From assembly GCA_043228905.1 (NCBI GenBank), contig JBHGNT010000018.1, forward strand, positions 4,960,001 through 5,024,000: DNA of 64,000 bases, read 5' to 3'. The stretch is from Azolla caroliniana. Its lineage: Eukaryota; Polypodiophyta. Shown in pieces: positions 12,621 through 24,088 of this stretch (within the stretch, counting starts at the first letter, position 1; every line of letters starts with the position of its first letter). The notes beneath the pieces are model-generated. The model did not search any database, had not been told where the DNA came from, and worked only from the letters and a program-made list of their open reading frames with translations. A program made the translations under genes and the position numbers.

Positions 12621-13130
12621 TTGATTCGCGAGTCTCGAAGAGTGTTCCCCTTGATGAAGAAGAGAAAGAAAAAGAAGAAATACAGATATATAGATGTATA
12701 TATCAGCAGGAAACGGGGGGAAATCCCTGTCAACAAAAGGATGCGGATTAATGGAAGAAAGAAACAGGGACTAGAGCGCAGGAGGCCCTCGAAGAAGACG
12801 AAGGAAGGAAGGAAAGGTGTAGATCATCAAACGCGGCATCAATCGAATGTCCCTTCCTTTCCTTTGCCGATGTGTGTGTATGCGCATCTGCAGAAGGACG
12901 GACTGAAAGAAGGAAGATCGATCTGCAGGAGAGGGAGAGAGGAAGATCGATCTGCAGAGAGAAAACGAGATGAAGAGGCAACGCCGTCTCACGTCGAAAG
13001 GGTTTTCCAAAAGAGGAAAAAAAGCATGAGGCAAAAAAGCAAAAAGCAAAAAGCAAAAGCCAAAAGCCAAAAAAAGCAGAAAAGATACAACAAAAAGGAA
13101 AAAGCAAAAAGACCAAAAAGGTGAGGAGCG
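12621..13130 (-). promoter_or_regulatory. Putative leader exon and promoter region of the CFAP97-like gene
   Basis: A purine-rich plus strand (pyrimidine-rich on the transcribed minus strand) with many CTTCTT and CTCTCT words, ending at a clean GTAAGC donor at 12620. Pyrimidine-rich leaders are common in plant genes. A 189-codon plus-strand frame here is almost all Lys, Arg, Gln and Glu and reflects base composition. Positions 13031-13120 are a GCAAAAA-type simple repeat. The start site is not determined. Confidence 0.3.
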
Positions 13131-13185
13131 AAGAGATGATTATGTATATAAAAATAAAGAGAAAGAAATGCTTCGAAGAAGAAAG

Positions 13186-13566
13186 TAACAATCGGCAACG
13201 GCTCGGCTCGGTTCGGTTTGAGAGGGTCCAAACCGAACCGTTTAACAATTTTGAAACCTGAACCAAACCAAACCGCAAAACTGTTAAACCGAACCGTTAA
13301 ACCATTAAACCGTAAAAATCGCGGTTTCGTGATTCGGTTTCGGTTTTCAACATAGGTCAAATTTTAAAATATTTTAAATTTATAATATTTCATTATTTAA
13401 ATTTTTTAGAATTTTTAAGATGTTCCTAAAATGTGAGAATAAGGTCTAAAAATGAAAAGATTGTTTAAAAACAATTTTTACAATTTTTTAAATAAAAAAT
13501 AAAAAACCGTTTAAACCACGGTTTCACAGTTCAGTTCAATTCAAACCGAACCGTTGCCGATTGTTA
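13186..13566. mobile_element. hAT-like MITE, 381 bp
   Basis: Perfect 16-bp terminal inverted repeats TAACAATCGGCAACGG (13186-13201 and 13551-13566) enclose a non-coding interior. Inside the ends are runs of AACCGAACCG/CGGTTTAAAC words and an AT-rich core. The flanks GAAGAAAG and GAAGGAAG match at 7 of 8 bases, as expected for an 8-bp hAT target duplication. There is no transposase, so it is non-autonomous. Confidence 0.72.
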
Positions 13567-15063
13567 GAAGGAAGTTGTGACTTGACTTAACTGATCGGGT
13601 TGCTACTATGTGGGAACTGTCTGTCCATCTAGACGGAAACAAAAGAGACTATGTATTGACCTTTTTCTCCCTTCAGATTGTTGGCAATGTCCATACCCCG
13701 GCCGGACATGTGTGTCCCTCCATCCCAAGACGTTCTCATTCCAGTGCAGTTAATTATATGCCTCTCTTTTATGACATGCTCTGTTTTTATTTACATACTT
13801 GATGCGATGAGATTCTAGTAGGAATGCTTGGGCCCTCCATCACTAGCACGTGTGGCCATTATATCATTAAGTGATCCAAATTACCTCCAAGGACAAGGAG
13901 GGTGATTATCCTCAATGAGTTTGGTTGAGTATATGTATATATATACTGGCACATATATTCAACTGTAATGATTATTGTTTTCAATTTGTTTAATGACATG
14001 CATAACCTATATCAAATGGCACATTTTAATGTTTTGCCGCTAATATCAAATTGCCCCGTTGTCTTCTACATTGATGTTGTATCACATGTCACGATAACTT
14101 GCATCCCATCTTGACCTAAAATTTGATCCTCCCACTTTGAAACATCTTGAATCTTTTTGCACTGGTTTCCATGGGTCAATTTCAACCAAGTTTTTGTTGA
14201 AAGATGCGGGAGGATAAAACCAATTTTTATCTTAGTTGTGGTGCACCCAAACAACCCCAAACAAAGTTGAGACAGACCCGAATAGCCCCCCATCAGAGTT
14301 GGGACAATCAATCCCAAGGAGTCATAAGCAAAGTTGGGACAAGCTCACATAGTCCCAAACAGGGATAGGACAATCTTGATTAGCATGCAATTCCAATATG
14401 AGTTGGGACTCACTAAAAGAGCCAAACCTTGTCCTTGTCCCAAAAGGGGCACCGCCTTGGGGTGGGACAACCAGTCCCAATAGACTACCCAATGGCTAGT
14501 CCAACAACCTTATCTTGGCCTATACAAGTAGGAGCATCTTCACATTTTTTGCTAATTCCTAATCTCAAAGTTCTACAGTAATCAGTGTTGCCTTTTGATG
14601 GCCGTTTTGACCGTTTTTTTGGGCAAATTTAAAACCGTATATGAAGGTTAATTGAAAACTAAAAACCGTCAATCTTGACGGGCATATATGTTTTATGAAA
14701 ACGTAAAAAGCGAAGGCTTAAAAAATTTGCTAATACCGTCAAATTTGGCTAAGACCAATATGTTATACAAGGGAGTACATCATAGTAGTGATGGGCAAAG
14801 TCTGTCCCAAGGATTCACAAATGTTAAAACGTGTTCCGGTTGGTTGCATTGGGAATTTGGGACCTTTATATATATATGTATATAGTTTTCGGTTTCTCTA
14901 ATGTTTTCTCTAAAGTATATCCCCCTTTTTTTCCCCTCTTTGTTCGTTGCTCCCTCAACCCTGCGTGACCTTTTGCTGGAAGCTCGCTGCTCACTATCTC
15001 TACGCGACTCAGAAGCTTCTTGCTCGTTTGCTTGATCTCCTGCTCTGCTCACCCGTCTAAGGT

Positions 15064-15103
<40 letters not shown>

Positions 15104-15345
15104 ACTGTAATGTTAAAATCCACTAACATATATAGCAAGCTAGAGAAGAAAACAAGAACAGAAACTAAAAAACAAAAAAACCACTTGGCTTTCAAGAAAA
15201 TTTCTGTTAGGAGCGTACAAATCTAGTCTATACAACATTCTCAAAGGAAAATATAAGGAAAGGTTAAATAGGCCTGCAAGTAGAGGAGAAACGTGACAAC
15301 AATACTGCTCAGGATTAGCTAAGAAAATAGTGAGAGGTATCTAAT
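13567..15345. other. Intergenic with degenerate minisatellite and CT tract
   Basis: No gene. At about 14240-14490 the word AGTTGGGACAA and its complement-like TAGTCCCAA recur about six times at irregular 35-60 bp spacing. At 15066-15099 there is a (CT)n tract. At 14580-14700 ACCGTTTT/AAAACCGT words suggest an old MITE, but I could not define its ends. Confidence 0.45.
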
Positions 15346-15715
15346 AATCTACTGCTGCTCATGTTGATCATTGGTCCCGTTTTCTTCATGAGAGGCAACC
15401 ACCATGATCTCGTCAAAGTTGTCTGATTTCTTCAATGTTATTTCCATCTTTGGTTTTTGTACCATCCGCCCACGCATCTCATTGCCTATGTCAACGGTTG
15501 ATGTGTATATCTTCTTCACAATAACTAGCCCATTGTTCTTCAATATTTCCACCACAGTCACAAGAGTAGAAATGGCCATTCCTAGTGCAGACAGCTCCAC
15601 TTCCTCATATTGCTGCATAAACCTCTTTGCTAGGTTGACATAGAAGAACAGAGGTTTCTTCGTATTGGACACTTGGATTTTGTTCTTTCTGGCATATTAT
15701 CGGCTGTGGCGTCTT

Positions 15716-15999
15716 TGTGATAATGTATATATGTTTGGTAATAGTAATTGATGGAAGCGTTTATTCTATTAATGATTATGGGGCTATTAAATAGCCAATT
15801 ACAAGATATAAATAGACATATATATACAAGATACCAAAAGGTATTTGGGATATGGTTATTTCTGGATTCATGTGAGTTAGTGTTCACATTCATGTGAATT
15901 AGTGTTCACATTCTCCCTATTTTTTCTAGAATTATAAGCTATGGCTGTTTCTATTTGAAGTTACATTAATAAGTCCAATAGCTTTGCAGCAAAACTCAA
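15716..15999 (+). repeat. Left LTR arm (inverted relative to the right arm)
   Basis: It starts TGTGATAATG and the similarity ends near GCAGCAAAACTCAA at 15999. It contains a short internal duplication of GTGAATTAGTGTTCACATTC absent from the right arm. Confidence 0.8.
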
Positions 16000-18524
16000 G
16001 TTTGGGTTTAGGTACTGTTTTTGTGTGTTTGTTAATTGATGACGAGGATTGGTTGATCTTCTTTGTTTCTTCTATCCTTCTCCTTTTTTTATTATTTTAT
16101 TTTGGAATGTTTAGAATTGTAAAAACAACATCCTTTCTTGCCAAAATGGTCATCACAGTCGATAAAAATTTGTTTGATTGCTCGATCTTCTAGTTTATTT
16201 CTGGTTGCATTGAGTACATATGAGGATATTGTACTGCCAAAGATCTTTAGGTGAGACAGATCTGGTTTGATACCTGACCATTTTTCGAATGGTGTTTGAG
16301 TGTTTTCATAGGCAATCGATTTTGTAAATAGGAAGCTGTTGCCATGGCTTCTTCCCAAAAGGTGTTTGGGAGGTTTGCGGCTTTTTGCATTGATCGAGCA
16401 GCACCCATGAGTGTGCGATTCTTTCTCTCTGCGTTTCCGTTTTGTTGAGGATGATGTGGTATGGTTGTCTGATGCAGGATTCATTGTGATTGTAGTATGT
16501 TAACGAATTCTTTCAAATTGGATTCTCCTCCATTATCACTTCGTGGTATTTTGTTTTTCTTATTTAGTTGGTTTTCAACAAGATTTTTGTAGACCAAGAA
16601 ATGGAATAGGGCGTCAGATTTCTTTTTGAGGAAAGTGATGATGGTGTAGTGTGTGTAATCATCGATAAATGTGAGAAAGTAAAGAGCTCCGGTGAGGGAG
16701 GGAGTCGGCATTGGTCCACATAGATCAGTGTGAATAAGTTGAAGGGGATTTGTTGTGTATTGGGTTGAACAAGGATATGGATTGGAGGTCATTTTTCTGA
16801 AGAGGCAGCCTTCACAAAAGGTTAGATGGGTGAAAGGACCTATTATTCCATTGGCAAGGTTGTGTGTTCGGATCTTATGAAGGGCTTGAAGAGGTGGGTG
16901 ACCTAACCTAAGATGCCTTTTGAGGGTGTTTGGAATTCCAGCGTCATGGATTTGGTGAGAGGCATTTGATATTTTGATGGGTGTGATGGGAATAGGGTGT
17001 AGGTTTTGTGTTTTGAAACAGGGAATTGTATACGATGTGCCATTGGCTTGTTGAGATTCGAAAAGACAGGAGGTACCTCTGAAGGTGAGTGTGTAGCCGC
17101 ATTCGGTTGCTTGACTTACTGATAAGAGGTTCTTTGTAAGTCCCGGTACAAAGTAAACTTTATGAATATGTAGATGATTGTTGTTGGGCAGACTGAATGT
17201 GAGGGTACCATATCCTTGGGCTTGTCTGGTGCTGTTATCTCCAAGGTGGACGTCTAGGGGTGTGGTAAACTCTTTGTATTGTGTTAGGTATAGTTTGTTG
17301 AATGTCGTATGATGAGTGGTGCCGGTATCGAGGTACCATGAAAGGTCTAAACCTGTTGTTTTGGGCAAACTGGTATTGAATAAATACATTTCTTCACCTG
17401 ATGATGGTGGATTTTGTTTAAGTAAACCTGTTGTGTTGGTTAAATTGGTATTGAATAAATACATTTCTTCACCTGATGATGGTGGATTTTGTTTAAGTAA
17501 ACCTGTTGTGTTGGTTAAATTGGTATTGAATAAATACATTTCTTCACCTGATGATGGTGGATTTTGTTGAAGTTGTGCGATCCTAGCTTGAGATCGTTGG
17601 CCTACTTCATGTTGCTTTGGGCTACATTTTCTTTCCAAGTGTCTTTGTCTGTTGCAATAATTGCATGTCATTACTTTGGTGTTTTGATAATTAGATGTGT
17701 TTCTTTGCTTGGTTCTACAGTCTTTCTCCCAGTGGCCTGGTTGGTTGCAGTAATTGCAGCGAGGTGTTCTTTGGTTTTGGTGGTTGTAATTGATAGATTT
17801 GTTGAATCTATGTGGTTGTTGTTTGTGTTGGTTGGACATCGGGATGGTGGTCGCCATTGCAATTGGAATTGTTGATTGGTTGAGGTTGTTGTTGGTGATG
17901 GTTGTGAGCTTGGTGAAGGCATATTCTTGACGCATTTTGTTGATGAGGACAGCCAATGATTGAGTTTGATAGGATTGGGTTGTGATGAAAGGTCGCCAGG
18001 TCGATGGTAGTGCAACTAATAGCATGACTACATGTTGTTTATCTGTGAATCCAAGGCCTGTGGTTGTGCCTTGCTCTAGGAGTGAATGCCATAACTGTAA
18101 AAATGTTTCAAAATCATCACCTTCTTGCATGTGGAAGGTTGTGAGTTGGCGAAACAGGGCAATTGCATGAATTGTGTTGGTCTTTTCATATTGTTCACTT
18201 AAGACATTCCCACATTTCTTTGGTGGTTTCTTGGTTTGAAATGAGGTACATAAGTGAATCTGCTACATGGAATTGAATTTTGGATTGTGCTTTGAAATCC
18301 TTATCCCGCCATGCGTGAATTTCTGGATCATTTTTGTCAGGTTTGGCTTTGCTTCCATCTATGTATGCCCATAGATGTAGTCTGCGCAGGTACATTTTCA
18401 TTCGTATTTGCCATGGGCGATAATTTGTGGCTCCGGTTAGTCTGTCAATTCGGATGGATCTGGATACTGTTGTGGAGGAGGGTATTGTATCAGCAACCAT
18501 GTCTGGGTTTTCGACTGTGGCCAT
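16000..18524 (-). pseudogene. Copia gag-PR-INT remnant of the inverted-LTR element
   Basis: Minus-strand frames: 18524-18195 is the gag N-terminus (IDRLTGATNYRPWQIRMKMY). 18130-16481 holds the rest of gag, two zinc knuckles (CNYCNQPGHWEKDC and CNYCNRQRHLERKC), protease WYLDTGTTHH, GAG-pre-integrase HLRLGHPPLQAL with CEGC, and integrase catalytic residues in IHTDLCGPM and RSDNGGES. 16484-16092 continues the integrase C-terminal part (KWSGIKPDLSHLKIFGS). Stops and frameshifts separate these. RT and RNase H are missing, so the element could not move alone. The stretch 16000-16090 is not recognisable as copia coding sequence. Confidence 0.85.
17352..17576 (-). repeat. 75-bp (25-residue) tandem triplication in copia gag
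   Basis: Three in-frame 75-bp units (17352, 17427, 17502) encode copies of a peptide containing NPPSSGEEMYLFNT between the zinc knuckles and the protease. The second and third units are almost identical and the first differs more, so the array grew stepwise. Confidence 0.88.
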
Positions 18525-18555
18525 GATTGGTTTTCTTTTGTTTGTGAAATAAATT

Positions 18556-18808
18556 TTGAGTTTTGCTGCAAAGCTATTGGACTTATTAATCTAACTTCAA
18601 ATAGAAACAGCCATAGCTTATAATTCTAGAAAAAATAGGGAGAATGTGAACACTAACTCACATGAATCCAGAAATAACCGTATCCCAAATACCTTTTGGT
18701 ATCTTGTATATATATGTCTATTTATCTGGCTATTTAATAGCCCCATACTCATTAATAGAATGAACGCTTCCATCAATTACTATTACCAAACATACATACA
18801 TTATCACA
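18556..18808 (-). repeat. Right LTR arm
   Basis: Reverse complement of the left arm, with its outer end ATCACA at 18808. It lies directly upstream of the minus-strand gag. I do not see the usual tRNA-iMet primer site TGGTATCAGAGC next to it. Confidence 0.8.
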
Positions 18809-18885
18809 GTCTTGATTCTGGTCCATCCCTCCATTGCTCTGTTGCTGTTGCGCCATCGCCAACAGATAGAGAAATAAACAGAAAA

Positions 18886-18922
18886 TCGTTTTAGGGTTTC
18901 TCTCTCTCTCTCTCTCTCTCTT
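18886..18922 (-). promoter_or_regulatory. Telo-box and CT tract in the Alba gene leader
   Basis: On the minus strand GAGA repeats lead into AAACCCTAAAA about 30 bp before the ATG at 18856. Telo-boxes are common in plant promoters of translation and growth genes. Confidence 0.5.
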
Positions 18923-19585
18923 GATGTGTTACAACTTACTACTACCCTCCACCTACCAAAAGTATCATCCATGTCGTCGTTTGAAAAATATGTTGATGTA
19001 GGAACATTATGTTGTGTTGGCTTGGGTTGTGTGGGGATGGGGGATTTAGGGTTTCTTAGAGAGTCAGAGATAGAGATGATCATGGTCTTCTATCTTTCTT
19101 GAGTGGCCAATAACATGAATTCTGGAACTAGAGACAATAGAATAGAATTCATTCTTTATCGTTCATAGGAGATGGGGTATTTAGGTTTATTGTGTTTGGG
19201 ATGTAGTAAAGTCATAACATCCAAACTTTGGCTTCTAACGATTTTTAGCTAAAATGAGCTAATGATCCTGTTCCCAGCAATAATAATTTCTTGGTTTGAA
19301 TGGAAATTCAGGAATGTTTTGTCATATTTATGCTATTTTGACATTCTGCATGTGGGAAGACTATTCTTTAAAAAGTATGTTTTGGTGATGATGCTACCCA
19401 TGAAAGATTTAGTTAAGGACCGGAGGAATCCATTAAGCCATGGTAATTACACAATGTAGCACAATGTAATTCTTTCATTTATCTCACTATTGTCTTCATG
19501 ATACAATGATCATTTGGGCTGTATTGCTTAGACAACTCTTGAAAGAATTTAAAAGTTGTTAAAGTATAAAGCCTATAACAAAGGA

Positions 19586-19759
19586 TTAACCCACATTATT
19601 CTATATGAGACCCTGAATCTTATTACTCAGGGTGTGGATCCATCAATAAGGGCAGAAGTTTGGGAATTTCTTCTTGGCTGCTATGTAGTAGATAGCACAC
19701 ACTCAGAGTGTGTTGCAATTCGAAAGTCTCGCAAATGTCAATCTCTTAACCTTAGCTAA
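19586..19759 (+). pseudogene. Isolated TBC-domain (GYP7/TBC1D15-like Rab-GAP) exon
   Basis: The frame contains GVDPSIRAEVWEFLLGCYVV, the highly conserved opening motif of plant GYP7-like TBC proteins, followed by DSTHSECVAIRKSRK. An acceptor-like TTACTCAG precedes GGTGTGGATCC at 19631. The frame stops at 19759. No other TBC exon (such as IxxDVxRT or YCQGM) is visible nearby, so this is a captured or left-over exon. Confidence 0.7.
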
Positions 19760-20510
19760 TCTCTCATATTTTATACAAAGTCTACATGACCCTTGTTTGT
19801 GGAGTTGTGATAGTAACATGCTAATATGGACATATGACTAAGTTTTGGATGCTTGGAGTTGTATGTCATTACTCATATCTTAGAGATTATCCTTTTCGTG
19901 TCAAGGTATAATCAACAAAGTATGATCTTTTTGCCAAAGAGAATTATATTCATGTGAAATCTCAATGCTCAATAGGTCATAACTAATATGTATGGGTTTA
20001 ATGATGCTAGTGATTGTTTTGAACTGATGGAACAATGCTTCTATCATCAAGGGGGGATGGAGGCTTTTGTCAATTGAACTCAAATGATCTCATGTGGGGT
20101 GGATACTTGGCTATATATTATCTAGGACAACTTAATGATTAGTGGACTCTCTATGCCCATATGTATATGGGGCGTCTTAAAGCCCATATGGTTGCATCAT
20201 ATATAAGGGTAGGGGAGCCTGGAGGAAGTGTGCTGAAGTTCAAGGGTAGCCAAAGTTACATATCCTTAAGTGAGTCGATCCATGGTGGCATGGTCATAGA
20301 GAAATGCCCATTTATGCTTGTAAATTTGCCCTCTAGATATAGACAAGAACCCTCCACTTCAACAACATGCATCTTCTTGATAGGTTGAAGAAATTTATTA
20401 AAATTCAAAGTTCAAATAGGAGGAGGAGAGGTCCAAGGTTCAAAACTCCAATAGTTCACCATTCATTCATTTTACGATTCACGAGCAAATCGGTGAAGGA
20501 GACGAGCGAA
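19760..20510. other. Intergenic between the TBC fragment and RPB8
   Basis: No gene supported. Short plus-strand frames at 20161-20645 look like chance or leader sequence of the RPB8 gene. Confidence 0.4.
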
Positions 20511-20772
20511 GCCCAAAACCCTAATTTCCTGCACACGACCAAACTGGTAAGTAACAGAAGAAAGGCACAGCGGGGGATACCTTCCTCCTCCCTCCTTCAC
20601 CCCCATCTATCAGAACCTGTCCATTCTCTGTGTCTCCCTCAGTAAAATCTTCATGCATTGTTCCTTTTTATTTTTATTTTTTTTCTCTGCATCAATTTCA
20701 TTGTTTGCCAAGCTTTGTCTTCGGAATTCTCACCGTTTTCTTGTCTTTGATTCCTTTCAAAGCAACGGAGAA
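20511..20772 (+). promoter_or_regulatory. RPB8 leader: telo-box and possible 5'UTR intron
   Basis: AAAACCCTAA (about 20516-20525) is a telo-box. A good donor ACTG|GTAAGT at 20546/20547 and a possible acceptor CAAAG at 20762 suggest a leader intron ending just before the ATG at 20773. Pyrimidine-rich TTTTTATTTTTATTTTTTTTC before the acceptor fits a branch and poly-T region. Confidence 0.4.
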
Positions 20773-23700
20773 ATGGCGGAGCTTCTTTTCGAGGATATCT
20801 TCACTATCGTTAGAATGGACCCAGATGGAAAGAAGTTCGATCGAGGTATACTGCTTACTCTCTGCTCCATCTTTGCTTAATCATTGTGTCATCATTTCTT
20901 ACCGTAGTTAGGATAAGCATGGGAGAACCATGCATTTATCATACCATAGAGTCTCCTTATACCTAATCAGACTTAATAAAACGCTTAATTATGATTCATC
21001 ATTCGTAATCTTGAGTTAATCATGCTTCATGACTTCATGATAACTTGACATCGAAGAGCATGTCTACGAGTCGAAACCATTTGCCCCTATAAAACTACCA
21101 CTTGCTCTTAGATTCTTTCCTCTCATGACTTATTTTTAGCCCCTTTTTTAAATGTTATATTAATTGACTTGCTTTTTAATGTAGTGTTAATTGACCTTTT
21201 TGTTTAATTATTAAGTTTCTAACTTTCTATCCTTTGTTGTGTTAATTACTTTTTTCTCCATTCTCATTGTCATTAGGTTATCCTTTTTAATTCCTTTTAC
21301 AGACTAGTTCCCACTATCCTTAACCCTAAACCCTAACCCTAATCCTAAATCTTAACCCTAAACCTTGATCCCAAATATTCTCACTATCCTCAACCGATAA
21401 CCCTAATACCCTTAAAATGTTAAAACCGTAAAATATTTCTCAACCATTTCTTCGTCTTCCTCTCCACTTGCATTTTGTTTAGGCTGATTGGAGTTCTAAG
21501 TTTAAAGCATTCTCTTTTATGTCTCAAGTTTTTAGATAAACTTCATATCGAAGGAACCTATTACTTAGGGTGGTTTAGTAACCCTTTCTATTGGTGATGT
21601 TGCACGCGTATTCAAGATTAATAATCATCTTAATCTTGATTAATCACTATTTCTCAAGTCTCCAGGATTGATATATGCTTCTTAGTCCAGAATGAGTAGT
21701 TAGCATATTCTTCATATTCGTGATACACACACAATACACATCAATTTATCTACATATATCCATTGCTTAGTTAGTGCTTGAATTTTCTTGTTCACTATAC
21801 ATTCTTATTCAAGTATGCTCCTTAATCATGCACAAATATTGGTACATTACTAATGCTTAATCATGGTTTTGTCAGTCTCCAGGATTGAGGCGAGGAGTGA
21901 GCAATTTGATATGCATATGCTTCTTGATGTGAACACGGATATCTATCCATTACAAGTAGATGACAAGTTCACGATGGGCTTGGCTAGCACTCTTAGCCTT
22001 GATGGCACTCCTGACGATGGTACTTTTGATCAAGTAAGTCACAATCACTATTCTTTTCAGAGTGTTTATATAAAAAATAAAGAGAGAAGTCCAACTAAAT
22101 GACTATTAGGATGTTGCATTGTTAATATGATATAAAGACAACATAAAAAGTGTGTCTTACCTTGTAAATTTGAAGTCCAAAATCTCCACATTTGATGAAG
22201 GGAATAGCCATCATGTTCATAATCATGCTCATACAAAGAGAGCAGAGAAAGTGCTTTACAGTTAACGGGAAAAATCTCCTCTTTTGATCAAGGAATTAGC
22301 CATTATGCTCATAGTTAGCTATACGAAGAGAAGAAAGAATGTGCTTTTTATACTCTATTTATGAAGCGAGGCGGGTGTATGTAATATGGATATGCTAGTG
22401 AGTGATGACCAAGGTGTTTTTTAATATGATATAATGTGAATTTCAACATTTGAGATCCGAAGATTGTTATGTTAAACTGGATGTCCCCAAAAGTGGTAGA
22501 AACGCAAATTGGAAATTCAGATGAGGAAATTAAAATAATCAGACATTGATTGGCCTGGGGGTTATCTTGTAGAAAATTCTAGAATCTAATATAAATTACT
22601 GGGCTCATTCTCAGACAAACATATTTGTTTTTAACAACACTAAAACTTTAATGAGCTTTATCAGTCAAATTAAATATATGAGAGCCACTGTTACGAGGAA
22701 TCTGCAATGGTTTGCTTTCGGCTTAACTTGTTCTGCCTAGTCCAAACCAAACTGGTTAAGCCTTAACCAGTTTGGGAGTTTTCAAACTTGAACCAAACCG
22801 TCTTCTAAACCAGTTAAGCATTAACATGTTTGGGAACCGGTTTAGCCAAAAACGGTTTGGTTCATCTTGAGCATCCCAAACCGGGCTCAAATTGGTTAAG
22901 GAAGCTCGAGCTGAGCTGAACTGCCGAACTGCCGAACTGCCAAACAGCCAAACCATTTAAAAACGGTTTAACGGCTCAGTTCAGGGTTGAGCCAAGCCAA
23001 TGCCGACTCCATTGTCTCTCAATTTTAAAGTAAAAGGTGGCCATACAACCCTTCAAAGTTCTGACATCTCTACATTGTTGCAAATCTCCTTCATTATTTT
23101 GACATTTGTTGATTTGATGTTCATATGGTGAAATTGAGCATTTAAGATATAAACATTGGCATATATCATAAACACTACTAATGTGCTCTTAAATTTTGAT
23201 TTAGACACAACCTGAATATGAAGGCATCCAAACATCTTGATGTTATCATTAATATTAAAAATGTGAAATATATTTAAGAGTGATTAATTAAGTTATAATC
23301 AGCATTCCACCAGTATCAGGAATCACATTGGCCAAGTATGTAGTTTAAAGAAACTTTTGTGTATATTTAAATTTAAGCAAAGATAGGCTAACTGTTGTAA
23401 TTTCGTTATGAACGTATTGAGTATATTGATAATCCTTCACATCACCCTTTTTCTTTCCTGCTTTACAGAGTGGAAGGAAATCTCTTGCAGACAAGTATGA
23501 GTATGTTATGTATGGTAAACTTTACAAGTTTTCTGACCAAGAAAGCAGCGGTGCTGTGAAGATGTATGTAAATTTACTTTACTGAATCAATATGATTTGT
23601 GTGCATAATGTACCAAACAATGTGGGGATGCACAAATCCTATTTACTCTATGATTAGTATGCATAATGTATTGAATGACTCGGGAGTTTTTGTTTATTTT

Positions 23701-24088
23701 GATCTCCCAAGTAAACTATTGAAAGAGATAAAAAGAGGATGTGCTCAAAATTGCTCTTTCAAGAGGTTGACCTAGTGCGTTGAGAGAAAAATAAAGAAAA
23801 GCCCAAGGATATCACGAAGTTTTCCTTGCTAGTTGTTTAACATGATTTGTATGCATAATGTAGCATATGATTTGCCTTACGAAATTTCATGCACTAGCTG
23901 GTCATTTTCCTTTCTGCTACATTCTCTCTGCATATTGACTATAACTCACAGTTGATGTTTGTATTTTATTTAGTGAGGTTTATGTATCCTTTGGAGGTCT
24001 ATTGATGTTGCTGAAGGGAGACCCGAGTAATATCGGAAATCTGATGATGGATCAGAGGCTGTATCTTCTTATGCGAAAAGTTGGTTAG
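20773..24088 (+). CDS. NRPB8: RPB8, shared subunit of RNA polymerases I, II and III (RPABC3)
   Basis: Four exons: 20773-20845, 21876-22033, 23469-23563 and 23974-24088. Introns are GT-AG with phases 1, 0 and 2, giving an open frame of 146 aa, the usual plant length. Motifs in order are [88 protein letters not shown] and [12 protein letters not shown], which follow the Arabidopsis NRPB8 order closely. The product is an OB-fold subunit in the core of all nuclear RNA polymerases. Intron 1 has telomere-like repeats and intron 2 has a MITE-like insert. The C-terminus adds two residues (VG) to the usual LLMRK end. No frameshift or stop, so it is probably functional. Confidence 0.96.
21322..21375. 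repeat. Interstitial telomere-like repeats in RPB8 intron 1
   Basis: CCCTAAACCCTAACCCTAAT and variants run for about 50 bp, seven or so degenerate copies of CCCTAAA. It matches the plant telomere unit TTTAGGG on the other strand. It may be a remnant of telomeric DNA or a telo-box cluster acting on the gene. Confidence 0.75.
22707..23012. mobile_element. MITE-like insert in RPB8 intron 2
   Basis: The segment is rich in AAACCG/CGGTTT words like the hAT-like MITE at 13186, has GAACTGCCGAACTGCC duplications, and is bounded by CAATGG (about 22707) and CCATTG (about 23012) with weak inverted similarity (GGCTTAAC versus GGCTTGGCTCAAC). Ends and target duplication are not clear. Confidence 0.4.

Larger units (their letters stand above)
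15716..18808 (-). mobile_element. Truncated copia element with inverted LTRs inside the Alba gene
   Basis: Both outer ends read TGTGATAATG going inward: the left arm 15716-15999 is on the plus strand and the right arm 18556-18808 is its reverse complement. GTCTT at 15711-15715 and 18809-18813 is the target duplication. The arms differ by a handful of substitutions, a 7-bp indel and a 23-bp duplication in the left arm. Between them a minus-strand copia gag-protease-integrase remnant starts next to the right arm and stops inside the integrase. There is no RT or RNase H. Normal elements have direct LTRs, so this cDNA was rearranged before or during integration. Confidence 0.8.
15349..18856 (-). 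pseudogene. Alba-domain DNA/RNA-binding protein gene, disrupted by copia insertion
   Basis: On the minus strand an ATG at 18856 opens MAQQQQSNGGMDQNQD, which runs to the insertion at 18809. Beyond the element, 15715 downward continues (ATADNMPERTK), and after a frameshift near 15681 the main Alba frame runs to a stop at 15349. That frame contains KIQVSNTKKPLFFYVNLAKR, VELSALGMAI, VEILKNNG and MEITLKKSDNF, the signature of the plant Alba family (Arabidopsis At2g34160-like). Alba proteins bind nucleic acid in RNA granules and chromatin. The coding part has no intron, so it may be a retrocopy. It is broken by a one-base frameshift and a 3.1-kb insertion duplicating GTCTT. The leader (18857-18925) has a telo-box and a (CT)n tract, so it may once have been expressed. 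Confidence 0.85.

Noticed and set aside
12555-13124. 189-codon Lys/Arg-rich frame on the plus strand
   Set aside because: Almost entirely simple-sequence translation of purine-rich DNA. It overlaps the likely leader exon of the minus-strand CFAP97-like gene.
17316-17570. 84-codon plus-strand repeat protein
   Set aside because: Antisense of the 75-bp gag repeats.
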